Below are positions 23,110 to 34,255 of a stretch of 64,000 nucleotides of DNA, in pieces. Positions within the stretch are counted from its first letter, which is position 1. Each line of letters begins with the position of its first letter. The DNA comes from Muricea muricata (lineage: Eukaryota; Cnidaria; Anthozoa; Malacalcyonacea; Plexauridae), in contig OY979718.1 of the NCBI GenBank assembly GCA_963855995.1, positions 24,232,282-24,296,281 of the forward strand. Direction: 5' to 3'. The translations under genes and the position numbers were made by a program. Under the pieces are notes generated by a model that had not been told where the DNA came from, searched no databases, and saw only the letters and a list, made by a program, of their open reading frames with translations.

Positions 23110-23770
23110 CACGATTATCTTGTTTTCCTGCTCGATGGCAATCTCGTTATGCGTAAAAAGCATCTTCGGCAGTTTTAGAATCACTGATATGATTAACACC
23201 ATTTAGAAGAATATTTTTCACCTTTTCATCCGACATATTTTCATCACCAGCGACATCGTGGGCTGTTATTAGTGTTTTGAACTCCTCACAGCTTAACTTG
23301 CTAAAAGTTTCATAGCTTGTTCCTTATTGTCAATGTTCACGCACGCCCATCTCTTTCAGTTGGTTATGCAACGCTCTTATAAGTGACTTTTAGGCATGTT
23401 CTATCCTTTCTCCAGATTGAAATCGACAAGAATAATACTGCTGTCGTAATCTTACCTTTTGCAGTAACGACTCATGCACGAGTAAACTGTTTCTCTAAAT
23501 CATCTCTAAGCTTTTTAAGCTTTTTTCACTGTTTATGCATCACGTACGCACATATCTGGTACTCCGGTTCAATTGCTAAACAAATATGTATCCACGTTTT
23601 CTTATTCGTATCAGAAGTAAACCTTAGACAAACTTCAGCATTAGCTGTTTAGCATTGCTTCGAAGAGACTCTACCTGCTCAAACAGATGTACAGATCATG
23701 GTACTCCAAATACATCCAGCGACACATCCGACATTCAGGCCATATTCAGCCTTTCAAACAGCAAAACTTT
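23110..23770 (-). pseudogene. Gag-like remnant upstream of copia-like pol (copy 1)
   Basis: The minus strand reads QSGERIEH-like then ALHNQLKEMGVREH-like segments with stops; the parallel in the other copy is ERIEHAYESLIRALHNQL. This resembles a retroelement capsid region but is not diagnostic. It sits where Gag is expected for the copia-like relic. Confidence 0.4.
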
Positions 23771-23775
23771 TTCAA

Positions 23776-24826
23776 ATAATACAGCAAAATTTTTGATCGT
23801 CAAAACATGGCGAGATGCAAAATAACTGAGTGACGAACATTTCGCGTATAAAAGAAAAGCGTATAACTATAGCACAAATTAAATATTCAGGAAATCTTAC
23901 CAGGGAGAAGATACTCCTTTTCTCTTTCAAGAGTTCTTGCACCAAAAAACGGAACAAGGACGAGGCATGTTTTAAACAAAGTGAGTCGCAGTTTCAAAAA
24001 AAATTCATTGAAAATTTAGCCAATGATCCAGGGGGAACAGGGGGGAGGAAAGCTTTGGACTGTTTTTCTGGTCAGCGCTCATCCGAAAAAAATAGGAAAC
24101 AGTGACGCGTTTTACGTCACAATCCGCCATGTTTTCGATTACACTTTTTGGACGGGAATGCGATCTCCAGATATATAGTATAGCTCAGTGGTCTTCGTCA
24201 GCTGCCATCGGCCGTTACCCGAGAAGACCCTGGGACCGAGGTTGTGGTCATCACTGATCTCAAAAATATGGCAGACTATATTGCACTATGATATTTCGTA
24301 TTTTTGCAAAAAGATTTGGCAACTTTCACAACCAACGAAGGGTGGTCATTTCTGATCTCAGGAATATGGCGGACTATCAGGAGCAGCAAACACTTAAGGC
24401 ATCCAAAAAGGCGAGAAATAAGACGAAAACGACTGCCACAAGACTCTTGAAGAGAGACTAATTCGGGGAAAATACAGAGAAGCGCCAAGAATTGACTATG
24501 GCGTGAAACACAACGCAAGTTTGTTGATAATGCGTATTTATACTTGTGTTTTAATGCTTTATAAAGACCGGCGTAGCCGTACTCACCCAGTCTATTCACT
24601 GTTTAAATTCCAGAGTAAGTTTATGTTTTGTAAATGCAAGACTGTCTTCTTATTACTAATGTAATTAATAGGTCGTATTTTATACCAAATTTAAGCTTAC
24701 ATTAGGCGTAATAATATACTGATGACAAATGTTGTGCCATTTAAAAAAAATGTCAATAAAACAAGGATTAAAAACTGATATTTTGTCATTTTGAGAAAAT
24801 ATACAGAAAGAATAACATTTGCCGTT
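23776..24826. other. Spacer with promoter-like and gag-start-like patch
   Basis: TTTTACGTCACAATCCGCCAT near 24112 combines a CRE-like site with a GCCAT motif. CAGGAATATGGCGGAC near 24358 starts a short plus-strand frame, MADYQEQQTLKASKKARNK, ending after 31 codons. Its style recalls the start of some retroelement Gag proteins, but the match is too short to call. Confidence 0.35.
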
Positions 24827-25164
24827 CAGTGTTGCCAGATGAAATTTCAAAATATTCATGTATGCTTACGCCAAAAGTTCACAAAAAGTTCATATGTCCC
24901 TAAATTTTAAGATCGGAACTCGTCGGAATTTATCGGAGATCGTTCGAAAATGTCGGAACTTATCAACATGTCGGAAAATCCTTCACAGACTATGTTTAAA
25001 TGCGAAATAAATTGCTCAAAGAATTCTTTTTTAAAATTGTATTTAAAAAACAGTGTCATTAGACTATATTTTTATGCGAGCAAACCATTATCATCGCTAC
25101 TATTGCTTTCCGACCAATCCGACATTTTGATTTTTTAAAAACACAGCGAACAGCACAAAAAAGG

Positions 25165-25293
25165 TGTAAAGTCATATCTTCCACTCCAGAACTACAATCT
25201 TATTATTCAATTCCCCAGTCATACATTGACTTAATTAGAATATATTATAATAATTAAATTAACGCAATGTCAACATGCTAGCAACTCATTACA
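25165..25293 (-). repeat. gypsy-1 3' LTR (129 bp)
   Basis: Identical to the copy at 29339-29467. The polypurine tract lies at about 25294-25306. Confidence 0.95.
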
Positions 25294-25372
25294 TCTTCCT
25301 TCTTTTCGAATGTTAGACTTGTTCCTTTTTTTTTTTTTTTTTTAAATCTGTCTGTTCGAATTAGTTCTTTCT

Positions 25373-28300
25373 TTAGTAGAAATAACAAGGTGGCTTTACA
25401 ACTCTTCCATACCTCGTGGTGTACCCAGTAGGTGCTAAGTCTCCCTCGCCTGTATCCTCTTCACCCTCTCCAGGATTTTCTTCCCATGATTTCGGTACAT
25501 CATTCACGTCTTGAGTTTCTCCTTCATTTGGGTATTCTTCGCTAAAATGTTCGCCTGTGTGAAGCAGATCACGTCGGTTTCGTCTTAGAGTCTGTCCTTC
25601 TTCCGTCCTAATAATGTACGATCGCGGTGTGTGATGCTGTTCAACAACCTTTGCTTTTGTTGACCACTTTGCCTTTATTGCCGGGTTGTTATGTTGATAA
25701 ACACGCACCGTTGATCCTTCGTCTAGTTTTGGTAGCTCTTTCGCGTTACGATCATGGTAAAAGGCTTGGTTTCGCTTCTTTTGCATGTTTTTGATCTGAA
25801 TTGCGGTTTGGTTTTCTTTTGGTGGCATGACTGCCGGCAGTCTTGTCCGTAATTGCCTGTTCATCAACTTTTCGGCAGGGGATGGATCTCCATTTGGATC
25901 TGGGCATGATCTGTGCGCGAGAACGGCAAGGTAGGGGTCTTCATTCTTCATGTCCGCCTTTTCTAAAAGTTTCTTTATCGTTTGCACCGTTCGCTCCGCC
26001 ATTCCGTTGGCTTTCGGATACCTAGGGCTGGATGTAATGTGAGAGAACTCCCACTTAGCGGCAAATTCAGCGAACTCTTTGCTTGCAAATTGGGGGCCAT
26101 TGTCGGATATAACTATTTCAGGTATTCCGTGTCGTGCAAATATGGACTTCATGTGCGTGATTACCATTGAACTTGTCGCACCTTTTAGCAAAGCCATTTC
26201 TGGGTAGTTAGAAAAATAATCAACAACAATCAGATAGTCATTGTCCTTGAAATGAAATAGGTCAGCGCCGACCTTCTGCCATGGTTTTGCGGGAACTTCA
26301 TGTGGTGCCAGTGGCTCTTTCTGTTGATAAACTCTCGTAGCTAGACATGCACTGCACTGTTGGACCATTTCCGTTATTTCACCGTTGATCCCTGGCCAAA
26401 ACATTGTTTCTCGGGCCCTGGCTTTGCACTTCTCGATTCCTAAGTGCCCCTCGTGTACTCTTGCTTTCATTTCCTTTCTGAGGCTTGATGGGACAATGAC
26501 TCGTTCTCCTTTCATCAATATGCCGTTCATTTCTGTGATTTCGTCTCGAATACTAAAGTACGGTCTAATGTCTTCCGTAAGATCACTCTTTTTGTTCGGC
26601 CATCCCGCTTGTACAACTGCTTGTAGACGTTGTAGGGTTTCATCGTTACTAGTTTCTTGTCGGAATCTCTTTCGTTGGATTTCTGACATCGGAAGGCTTG
26701 ACATAATTAAATGGACCTGAAATTCAGCTTCGGTTTCTTCGTCTTGTTTCTTTGCTGGAATAAATGCCCTAGACAAGGTGTCTGCAACCATTAGTTCCTT
26801 TCCAGGCTTGAACTCTATGTGCATGTCATATTTCTGCAGGCGCAGACGAAATCGTTGGATGCGTGGTGGAGCTTTACAGATAGGTTTTTTGAATATGGGT
26901 TGAAGCGGTTTATGATCAGATTCCACCGTGAAGCATTTTCCATACAGGTAGACGTGGAAACGTTCACAGCCAAACAAGATTGCCAGCGCCTCCTTTTCGA
27001 TTTGGGCATAATTTTGTTCTGATTTGTTGAGCGATCTGCTGGCGTATGCCACTGGTGCCCATGTGTCTCCATGCTGTTGAAGCAGGACTGCTCCCAACCC
27101 GAATTTTGATGCATCGACAGAAATTCTTGTTGGTAACTCAGAGTCATAGTATTTCAGCGTAGGACTTTCTGTGAGTAGTTTCTTTATTTGATCAAGAGCA
27201 GCATTGTGATGATTAGACCAGTGCCATTCCACATCTGACTCCATGAGCTGTCTTAATGGTGCTGTCGTTATGGATAAATTTGGAATAAACTTACCCAGGT
27301 AAGTTATCATTCCAAGCAGGCGTTGCAGGTCCTGTTTAGACTTTGGCGTCGGCATATCTCGAATTGCTTCAATTTTTGTTGGGTCAGGCTTGACACCTTC
27401 GTGTGAGAACAAGTGTCCAAGGAAAACCACCTCCGTCGAACAAAATACGCACTTCTTTTCATTTAGTTTTAGTCCGGCTTGCTGTATTCTTTCCATAACT
27501 GCCTTCAGTCTTGCGTCGTGTTGTTCTTTCGTACTTCCCCAGACAAGAATGTCATCTTGAACATTGGTGCAACCATCAAGACCTTGGATGATTTCTGCTA
27601 TCTTCTTTTGGAAAACTTCGCTGGCACTAAGTATGCCAAAGGGTAAACGTTTAAATCGGTGACGGCCAAATGGAGTGTTAAATGTTAGTAGCTTTGAACT
27701 TTGCTCGTCGACTTTGATTTGCCAATATCCGTTTGAAGCATCAAGCTTTGAGAAGTACTTCGCTTCCGACATTTCGGACATTACTGTCTCTGCTGTGGGC
27801 ATTGGATAATGCTCTCTTTTGATCACTCTATTAAGGTCAGAGGGGTCCAAACAAACACGAAGTCTTCCATCCGCCTTTTCTATTATCACAAGGGAACTCA
27901 CCCACTCAGTGGGCTCATCAATTTCTTCAATTATGTCCAACCGTTTCATGCGATCAAGTTCTGTTTTAAGTTTGTTCATTAGGGCATATGGCACACGTCG
28001 TGGTGGGTGTACTACGGGAGTTGCATTCTCTTCAATTTGGATATGATGCTCTCCAGACAGGCATCCTATCTCTCCAAATACATCTTGACTTGGCATAAAA
28101 TTTGCATCATCACAGTTAAGAATCTCTACTCTCTTTATCAAATTGAGTCGCTGACATGTTTCCAAACCAATTATAGGTGAGGAATCTGTTGGCACCACAA
28201 ACATCTGAGCTGGAATGCTTGGTTTTCCTTTTCTTGCCAAGTTGACGATACACTTTCCGATAACAGGAATTGCATTTCCATCATATGCCATTAGCTTTTC

Positions 28301-29311
28301 CGTAGCTGTGCAAAGTTTGGGTTTCTTTTGAAGGGCATGATAGGTCTTTTGTGGAATTATGTTTACCTGAGATCCTGTGTCAAGTTTGTATGATACATTG
28401 GTACCAGATGTGAGAATTGGCATTGTCCACGGCATGGTCACATCATTTTCATCCCCTTCAACTGTTCCTACGAAAAATTCAGTTGTTTCACCACTTGAGG
28501 ATTGTTCTTGTTCAATGTTGTTAACAGATTTGGACTGACAAACTGAGGCAAAATGGTTCCACTTTCGACATTTATTGCACATCCTGCCATATGCAGGACA
28601 CCATCCTCTCTGATGCATATTTCCACAGTACTTACAAACTCTTGATTGGTCATTGTTTCTAGTCATTTCAGGACGATCTTGCCTTGGCCTATGCGCTGTT
28701 GGGTTTCGTGAGTCACGTGACTCGCGCCGTTGAAAATTATTAATAGAATCCACGTTGTCAACAATAGGGCTAGCTGCCATCTCTTCGACTTGTTTCTTAG
28801 TCGCTTCGCTTGCTCGACAAATAGATATTGCTTTATCCAAGCTTAAATCAGTCTCTCTTAGTAATCTTTCACGTACCTTAGCATCTTGAATCCCTGCTAC
28901 GATTCTATCTCTTATCAAACTTTCTTTTAAAGTACCAAATTCGCAATGACGACTTCTCGATTTCAATTCCGTAACATATTCATCAATTGTTTGTCCATTT
29001 GTCTGATTATAAGTGAAGAACTTGAAGCGTGTATAAGGCAGATTCTTTCTCGGACTAAAATATTCATCAAACTTGGCTATGACTGGGTCTAACTTCATAT
29101 CGTCTCCTTCCGTAGCGAATGTAAACGTATAATAAACTTCACGTGCTTTCTCGCCGATTGTTGTCAAAAGCCGTGATGTCTTGACATCGTCTCCTTTCTC
29201 GTCGGATTCTGTCGCTGTTAAATAAAATTTGAACTCCTTTTTCCATCGTTCCCAATTCTCACTTAGATTTCCTTCAAAACTTAGCTCTTTTGGTGGGTTA
29301 AATTTGCTCAT
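25373..29311 (-). CDS. gypsy-1 Gag-Pol polyprotein (1312 aa, intact)
   Basis: A single fused frame with all expected domains in order. Gag capsid-like region about residues 1-200, then two zinc knuckles at about 226-258 (CKYCGNMHQRGWC, CNKCRKWNHFASVC). Aspartic protease motif YKLDTGSQVNII with DTG at about 311. RT with VCLDPSDLN about 485, FSKLDASNGYWQI about 515 and the catalytic box VQDD about 584. RNase H VDASKFGLGAVLLQQ about 732. Integrase HHCC zinc finger about 950-990, then core Asp in GADLFHF about 1016, Asp in SDNGPQF about 1070 and Glu in MAERT about 1105. No chromodomain is evident. The start ATG lies 28 bp inside the 5' LTR edge, just after the primer-binding site. The RT style suggests the Mag-like (K02A2.6-type) group; that is an inference. 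Confidence 0.97.
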   Translation of the reverse strand: MSKFNPPKELSFEGNLSENWERWKKEFKFYLTATESDEKGDDVKTSRLLTTIGEKAREVYYTFTFATEGDDMKLDPVIAKFDEYFSPRKNLPYTRFKFFTYNQTNGQTIDEYVTELKSRSRHCEFGTLKESLIRDRIVAGIQDAKVRERLLRETDLSLDKAISICRASEATKKQVEEMAASPIVDNVDSINNFQRRESRDSRNPTAHRPRQDRPEMTRNNDQSRVCKYCGNMHQRGWCPAYGRMCNKCRKWNHFASVCQSKSVNNIEQEQSSSGETTEFFVGTVEGDENDVTMPWTMPILTSGTNVSYKLDTGSQVNIIPQKTYHALQKKPKLCTATEKLMAYDGNAIPVIGKCIVNLARKGKPSIPAQMFVVPTDSSPIIGLETCQRLNLIKRVEILNCDDANFMPSQDVFGEIGCLSGEHHIQIEENATPVVHPPRRVPYALMNKLKTELDRMKRLDIIEEIDEPTEWVSSLVIIEKADGRLRVCLDPSDLNRVIKREHYPMPTAETVMSEMSEAKYFSKLDASNGYWQIKVDEQSSKLLTFNTPFGRHRFKRLPFGILSASEVFQKKIAEIIQGLDGCTNVQDDILVWGSTKEQHDARLKAVMERIQQAGLKLNEKKCVFCSTEVVFLGHLFSHEGVKPDPTKIEAIRDMPTPKSKQDLQRLLGMITYLGKFIPNLSITTAPLRQLMESDVEWHWSNHHNAALDQIKKLLTESPTLKYYDSELPTRISVDASKFGLGAVLLQQHGDTWAPVAYASRSLNKSEQNYAQIEKEALAILFGCERFHVYLYGKCFTVESDHKPLQPIFKKPICKAPPRIQRFRLRLQKYDMHIEFKPGKELMVADTLSRAFIPAKKQDEETEAEFQVHLIMSSLPMSEIQRKRFRQETSNDETLQRLQAVVQAGWPNKKSDLTEDIRPYFSIRDEITEMNGILMKGERVIVPSSLRKEMKARVHEGHLGIEKCKARARETMFWPGINGEITEMVQQCSACLATRVYQQKEPLAPHEVPAKPWQKVGADLFHFKDNDYLIVVDYFSNYPEMALLKGATSSMVITHMKSIFARHGIPEIVISDNGPQFASKEFAEFAAKWEFSHITSSPRYPKANGMAERTVQTIKKLLEKADMKNEDPYLAVLAHRSCPDPNGDPSPAEKLMNRQLRTRLPAVMPPKENQTAIQIKNMQKKRNQAFYHDRNAKELPKLDEGSTVRVYQHNNPAIKAKWSTKAKVVEQHHTPRSYIIRTEEGQTLRRNRRDLLHTGEHFSEEYPNEGETQDVNDVPKSWEENPGEGEEDTGEGDLAPTGYTTRYGRVVKPPCYFY

Positions 29312-29338
29312 TTTGGCGTATTTTAACTCCTGACACCA

Positions 29339-29467
29339 TGTAAAGTCATATCTTCCACTCCAGAACTACAATCTTATTATTCAATTCCCCAGTCATACAT
29401 TGACTTAATTAGAATATATTATAATAATTAAATTAACGCAATGTCAACATGCTAGCAACTCATTACA
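29339..29467 (-). repeat. gypsy-1 5' LTR (129 bp)
   Basis: Identical to the 3' LTR at 25165-25293. The tRNA-Leu-type primer-binding site is on the minus strand immediately after it (about 29326-29338). Confidence 0.95.
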
Positions 29468-29775
29468 AAAGGCGGGAAATTTAATTTAACATAAATTATA
29501 AAAATTGTGTTCTATACTTCTATTATGGCACCTATTGTTTCTTACAGCCACTGTAAGTCTGCAAGACATATTTCTAAACATATTACGGGTTTTTTAGTTG
29601 AATCATTGAACATTTTCATCTTGAAAAAAATGAAAATATCAAAGTTCATAGAATTGTTCATGATATCTTATAAATTTCACAAAAAGTTCACAAATTTTCA
29701 ACGTTCAAAAAAAGTTCATGTAGAGGATAAAAAGTTCACAAATCTGTGAACTTTGTTCACGATCTGGCAACACTG

Positions 29776-30200
29776 GCCGTGTTGCTATGACAACAGCCTA
29801 TGCAAGTACTTCATGTAATTCCGAAAATATAGTTGCATGCTCTTAGTTAGTGGCGAGGGGTTGCTGCATGCATGTATTTCTAGTATCTTCCGCTAACCAT
29901 AAATCCGTCCATGACAATAATTCCGACAACATCACTTAATTGAGAACCCATCGCTTAACCTGCACCACTAACACTACAACAGTAACACCACAACATTAAC
30001 ACTAAATCAGTAACGCTACCAAGTCTACCTAAGTCCCTCTACCCCAGTAACGTTATGATGACGTCAACGCACTGCATCACCGTCATCTTGAATAAATTTT
30101 TCGTCGCCATCTTGCATACTAATTACTTCCGTTCCCAAAGAGGCCCCTCGTGATGACGTCACCCGCCATCTTGCATACTAATTACTTTCGATCCCAAAAA
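29776..30200. repeat. Inverted copy of the 10.6-kb repeat, plus a direct repeat
   Basis: About 29885-30040 is the reverse complement of 10620-10800. It is followed by a direct duplication, CGCCATCTTGCATACTAATT at about 30110 and 30165, with a CRE-like TGACGTCA between the copies. No gene. Confidence 0.65.
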
Positions 30201-30388
30201 GACCGGATAGGCTACTTGTATGATATTTGAATATCCTAAATACGATACTAGAACTCTATGCAATTATTATAGCACTCAGTTGAAATTTATACCAAACGTG
30301 TTTTAGACAAGCCGAAAATAGTGTTGTTTCATGATATTTGAACCTCAGAATAAAAATCTAGCAAAATTATAAACAAAAAATTAAATAC

Positions 30389-30463
30389 CCGGGTGTCCAC
30401 TGTTTCTAAATACTTTGCGCTGATGGAAACTATCACAAAAATTGTGTTAAGAATTGTTTTAAT
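30389..30463 (-). pseudogene. Orphan first exon, start codon lost
   Basis: Same length as the intact orphan exon at 15957-16031, but the ATG position reads ATT. Splice donor region present. No exon 2 follows on its 3' side. Confidence 0.75.
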
Positions 30464-31381
30464 TTTTAATGTCGTGAAAGTTTCCTGCTTTTTGGCAACG
30501 TTAGGTGCGGCGTAATGGTATAGTTAACCAAAATGAGGATATAAACATATAACGAATTGAAGCTATTGAGAAAGGAAAGTCAATACGATTGTAGCGGTTA
30601 GTTGAAGCGGAAGAGGATGTACAGTCTAAATTGCATAGGCCTGACTGGATATCGAACCGCATACGATTATAACTGAAAAGCCGATACGCAAATTATAACT
30701 GTTATACACATGATATTCAAAATCAGACATTAATTCACACTACTTCAAGCCTATTTCCTCATGGCTGCTCAGTGAAAGTAAAAAACATACGACTGAACTT
30801 ACTGATGGATTAAACACGTTTTTTGAGGAGAACAGTCATCCCGGAAACCATTGGTACTGCGCTTTCCATTACTTCGCCTGTGTGATGCACTTTCGTGGAT
30901 ACGATCAAGTTGCTATGCATTGCCAGAAATTGGCGACAAAATGATTACCACTTGCTGGGTTATTTCATATGACTCATATTCACCGATGAATATTCAGCGG
31001 TGAATATTCGTCGGTGAATAATAACTGATCGGACATATTGAGATAATTATGATAGGCAAGTCTCATATTATTTATTTTCTCCAATTATATATGCATTACA
31101 ACATATACATATGCAGTTAAGGAAATTAAAACGAATCAACCAATGACTTTGAATGACCCTACCTAACCCTATATCAGTAACGAAGTTCTATTTTAACACT
31201 ATAATTATCCAATTGCGATACATGTTCGTTACTTTAACTGTGTAGTACCCACTGAAAGTTTCATCTACTCACACATCGTTACATATCCAATAACTAGACC
31301 ACTACACTATAATCAAGATAATTATATAACCACTATACTATACTCTATCTCGCATAACGATGCATCAAGTATGAAGGTTTC
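30464..31381. other. Tandem-unit spacer and 3' UTR of gene C
   Basis: Same content as 12222-13157: 3' UTR with the poly(A) signal on the minus strand near 31068, and the imperfect GGTGAATATT repeats near 30990-31020. Confidence 0.5.
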
Positions 31382-32350
31382 TCAGTAATATCCTCCAAAC
31401 CACCAGTTTGTTGTTGAATCAGGACCAGCTGTGCATCGAAACTTTTTGTTTGTAGAATCATACCATCCAAAGTTATCTTCAGTGAAAACAGAACCAGCAG
31501 CTGCATTGAGATCACATTTTGGACTGCGACTACTGTCGACATGTATCATTTCTCGACCGACAATTGTGTACCACAGTAAAGAGCAGTGTGCACATTGATG
31601 GCCCCGAATATTCACGAATTCCATCTTTTTGCAAACGCTGTAGCCACGAAAGGTCATTACATCAAAATCTTTGAACGTTGTACGACAGTAGTCGGTGTAG
31701 ATGTGTTTCGAGTGTTGTGGAAAGCTGCAAGTCACTCGCCAGTGTGTTGATTGCTGTTTAAAATGATTCATTTGGGTGTAGGACATTCGATATCGATACC
31801 AGTTGGGTGTGTTCTCGTTAAGTGGCGCGTTTTCAGAGAACGAATGTTCCTGTACTTGTTTTATTTTTCTATTCTCGAACGAAAACGATTCAACCAGCGT
31901 CCATGCTGATCCAGGCTCAGACTCAAAATCACAATACACGGTGACGTGGCTGTTGGAGAGAGAGATTTGATAGAAACCATTTGCGATGAAACCTATTTTG
32001 TGAAGATCAAGACAACTTCGGGCTTTGATTTGCGGCTTGGTACATGGAGGATTGGTTGGGTATGCCTGAACGAAAATGGGTAACAATTAGTACAGCATAG
32101 TGTATGATATTTGAATCTCCTAAATACGATACTAGAATTCTATGTTGTTATTATAGTAGTCAGTAGAAGTTTATACCAAACATGTTTTAGATAAACCGAA
32201 AATAGTTTTGTGTCACGATATTTGAACTTCAGAATAAAAATCTTGCAAAATTATAAACATAAAACTATATACCTGGGTGCCCACTGTTCCTGAATACTTT
32301 GCGTTGATAAAAACTGTCAGAAACATGATTGAATGAAGAATTGTTTTCAT
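31382..32350 (-). CDS. Secreted fibrinogen-like protein, gene C
   Basis: Exon 1 is 32273-32350 (26 codons, MKTILHSIMFLTVF signal peptide); exon 2 is 31382-32065 (227 codons plus stop); phase 0; 207-bp intron with GTATAT and TTCAG borders. The 253-aa product has the partial fibrinogen-like start (C44 to about 86) and the cysteine-rich tail ending WWFGGYY. The exon 2 protein is identical to gene D. Compared with gene A, it has SNSHV rather than SNGHV and WYDSTNKK rather than WYGAYNKK. A TATA-like CATATAGC lies upstream of the ATG. Extracellular lectin-like or structural roles are known for fibrinogen-related proteins in general; the role here is not known. Confidence 0.85.
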
Positions 32351-32732
32351 TTTGAGTGTCGTGAAAGTGTACTGCTATATGGCTTTGTCAGGTGCTGCGT
32401 AATGGTATAGTTAACTAAAATGAGGATATGAAGATATAACGAATTAATGTTATAGAGAAAGGAACGTCAATAGGATTGTACCGTTTAGCTGAAGCGGAAG
32501 AGGACCCACAGGGTAAATTGTATAGGCCTGACTGGATATCAAATTATTGGCCTGACTGGATATCATACGATTATAACTGTAAGCCGATATGCAAATTAAA
32601 TGTTATACACATGATATTTAAAATCATACATTAATATGAATACATAGCAGGATGAAAACAATTTTCAAAAACTAAGGCAAGCAGATAACTCAGGCTCATT
32701 TGTGAACGTTTTGGTGACATATTTATTCAGAT

Positions 32733-33061
32733 CAGGCTCGGACTGGCCTATGTGCCACTGTGCCATGGCACATGGGCCCCTACTGGGACATCAAATGGGC
32801 CCTTGACAATGGTTGTTTAATTTCCGTATTTGTAAACATTCAAAGATGTTTAAAACAGACTATCAGGCAGTACGAAACGAAAATAAAAGGGGCCGGATGG
32901 AAATGATTTGGAATTTTTGAACTCTTCAAGGAAGCGGTTAAATAATTCATTATGTTCTCTCCAGAAATCCTCATCTAAAACATTCAGGACAGCAAAAAAT
33001 TTCAGGGCTCCTCTCAGTGCTAGAATGGCAAGGCCCCTTAATTGGGGCCAGTCCGAGTCTG
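32733..33061. mobile_element. hAT-type MITE, copy 2 (329 bp)
   Basis: Same termini (CAGGCTCGGACTGGCC) and same 8-bp target duplication ATTCAGAT (32725-32732, 33062-33069) as copy 1. The shared insertion site shows it was duplicated with the unit rather than inserted again. Confidence 0.9.
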
Positions 33062-33069
33062 ATTCAGAT

Positions 33070-34180
33070 TGGGTATTACTAAAGTACACAAAGTCAATTT
33101 CAAAATTTATCGCTTTTTATAGAATTACAATGCACATTGCTTACACTGTTGCACGTTGAATCTTTTAAGGATTCCTTCTAGGTACTGGTTGACTGATTGC
33201 GATTGTTCGTGACTTTCGATCACGTTTGATTAACATTTGTTTGTATACAAACAGGTTGTTTGTATACAAACAATTTGGCTCAGTTTCTTATCTATATATT
33301 AAGTCTGTCAAAGAAACAAATGGCAAGCTCAGCTTTAAAATAGTCCAGTCGCTCAACAGCAGCAGCTCGAAATCCCGATACTTTCATTTTTCCCGGACCA
33401 GCAAAAGAATGGTAAGACTGGGCTCAAAACTTATTCAAAGTTTTACGACATTCATCGTAAAATTGCTTTAAGTCGAAGACAGGGCCTATAACATACCGTG
33501 CAAAAAGAAAAACCCTTCGATGTCGTCGCTTGATGATGCTTGCGGGTGCGGGTGCTCGGGTGTTAATTGTCTTCTTTCGTATTCAAGCCGCCGTAGCTCC
33601 CTGCTTCCAATATTGGCAACAATAGCAAGCACCAATTCTCTAGTGAGACCACAGACACCTTTGATATGATGGCCCTAAAATAAATAGGCATTAATTTCGG
33701 AGGAAAAGGACAAGCAACAACCAAAAACAATGGTCAGCTTTTGACCTCTTTCATAATGACGACAAATGCAGTTAATTGGCTGTGGGAAATGTCCTACCAA
33801 TTAAATTTCATGTAACATTTTTTCGCATCTGATGTCATTATTAAAAACATTTGCCAAATTATACCAAACGTATTTTAGACAAGCCGAAAATGGTGTTGTG
33901 TCACGATATTTGAACCTCAGAATAAAAATCTAGCAAAATGTAACATTTTTTCGCATTTGACGTCATTCTCAATTAAGCGATGTTGTCAAAAAGACCAGAT
34001 AGGCTACTTGTAAGATATTTGAATATCCTAAATACGATACTAGAACTCTATGCAAATATTATAGCACTCAGTAGAAACTTATACCAAACGTGTTTTAGAC
34101 AAGCCGAAAATAGTGTTGTGTCACGATATTTGAACCTCAGAATAAAAATCTAGCAAAATTATAAACAAAAAATTAAATAC
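33070..34180. other. Tandem-unit spacer with intron remnants
   Basis: Same content as 14846-15956. No gene. Confidence 0.5.
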
Positions 34181-34255
34181 CTGGGTGTCCACTGTTTCTG
34201 AATACTTTGCGCTGATGCAAACTATCACAAAAATTGTGTTAAGAATTGTTTTCAT
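34181..34255 (-). pseudogene. Orphan intact first exon of fibrinogen-like family
   Basis: 25 open codons starting MKTILNTIFVIV and ending CAG before GTATTT, as at 15957-16031. The matching exon 2 is missing. Confidence 0.7.

Larger units (their letters stand above)
18830..23775. repeat. Segmental duplication block S2, copy 1
   Basis: Matches 39340-45470 at an offset of 20526 bp on the left, near-identical up to about 22720. The offset grows to 21691 at the right end because this copy lacks about 35 bp near 22722 and about 1.1 kb near 23090. The left part contains the exon at 18943-19121 and Ser-rich open frames on the minus strand (19311-19697). A stretch near 20050-20215 reads as protein on the minus strand (MSGNRYKAFE; DFYNVDYVSELTYSKGNDCA) but with two stops, so a decayed gene is likely here. 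The right part is a copia-like relic. Confidence 0.9.
25165..29467 (-). mobile_element. Complete Ty3/gypsy LTR retrotransposon (gypsy-1)
   Basis: 4303 bp with two 129-bp LTRs (TGTAAAG...CATTACA on the plus strand) that I find identical by reading. It is flanked by a perfect 5-bp target duplication AAAGG (25160-25164, 29468-29472). On the minus strand the 5' LTR is followed at once by TGGTGTCAGGAGT, a primer-binding site complementary to a tRNA ending CTGACACCA (tRNA-Leu type). A purine tract AAAAGAAGGAAGA precedes the 3' LTR. One uninterrupted Gag-Pol frame lies between. Everything needed for activity seems to be present. Confidence 0.97.
24827..29775. mobile_element. hAT-like non-autonomous element split by a gypsy insertion
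   Basis: Left end CAGTGTTGCCAGAT, right end ATCTGGCAACACTG: a perfect 14-bp inverted repeat. Without the gypsy element, the host element is about 641 bp (24827-25164 plus 29473-29775). Subterminal AAAGTTCACAAA-type motifs recur on both sides. The flanks share GCCGTT / GCCGTGTT, consistent with an imperfect target duplication. No transposase. CAG...CTG ends suggest hAT. Confidence 0.75.

Noticed and set aside
24276-24599. 107-codon minus-strand frame
   Set aside because: No family resemblance, and the opposite strand holds a promoter-like patch; looks like chance.
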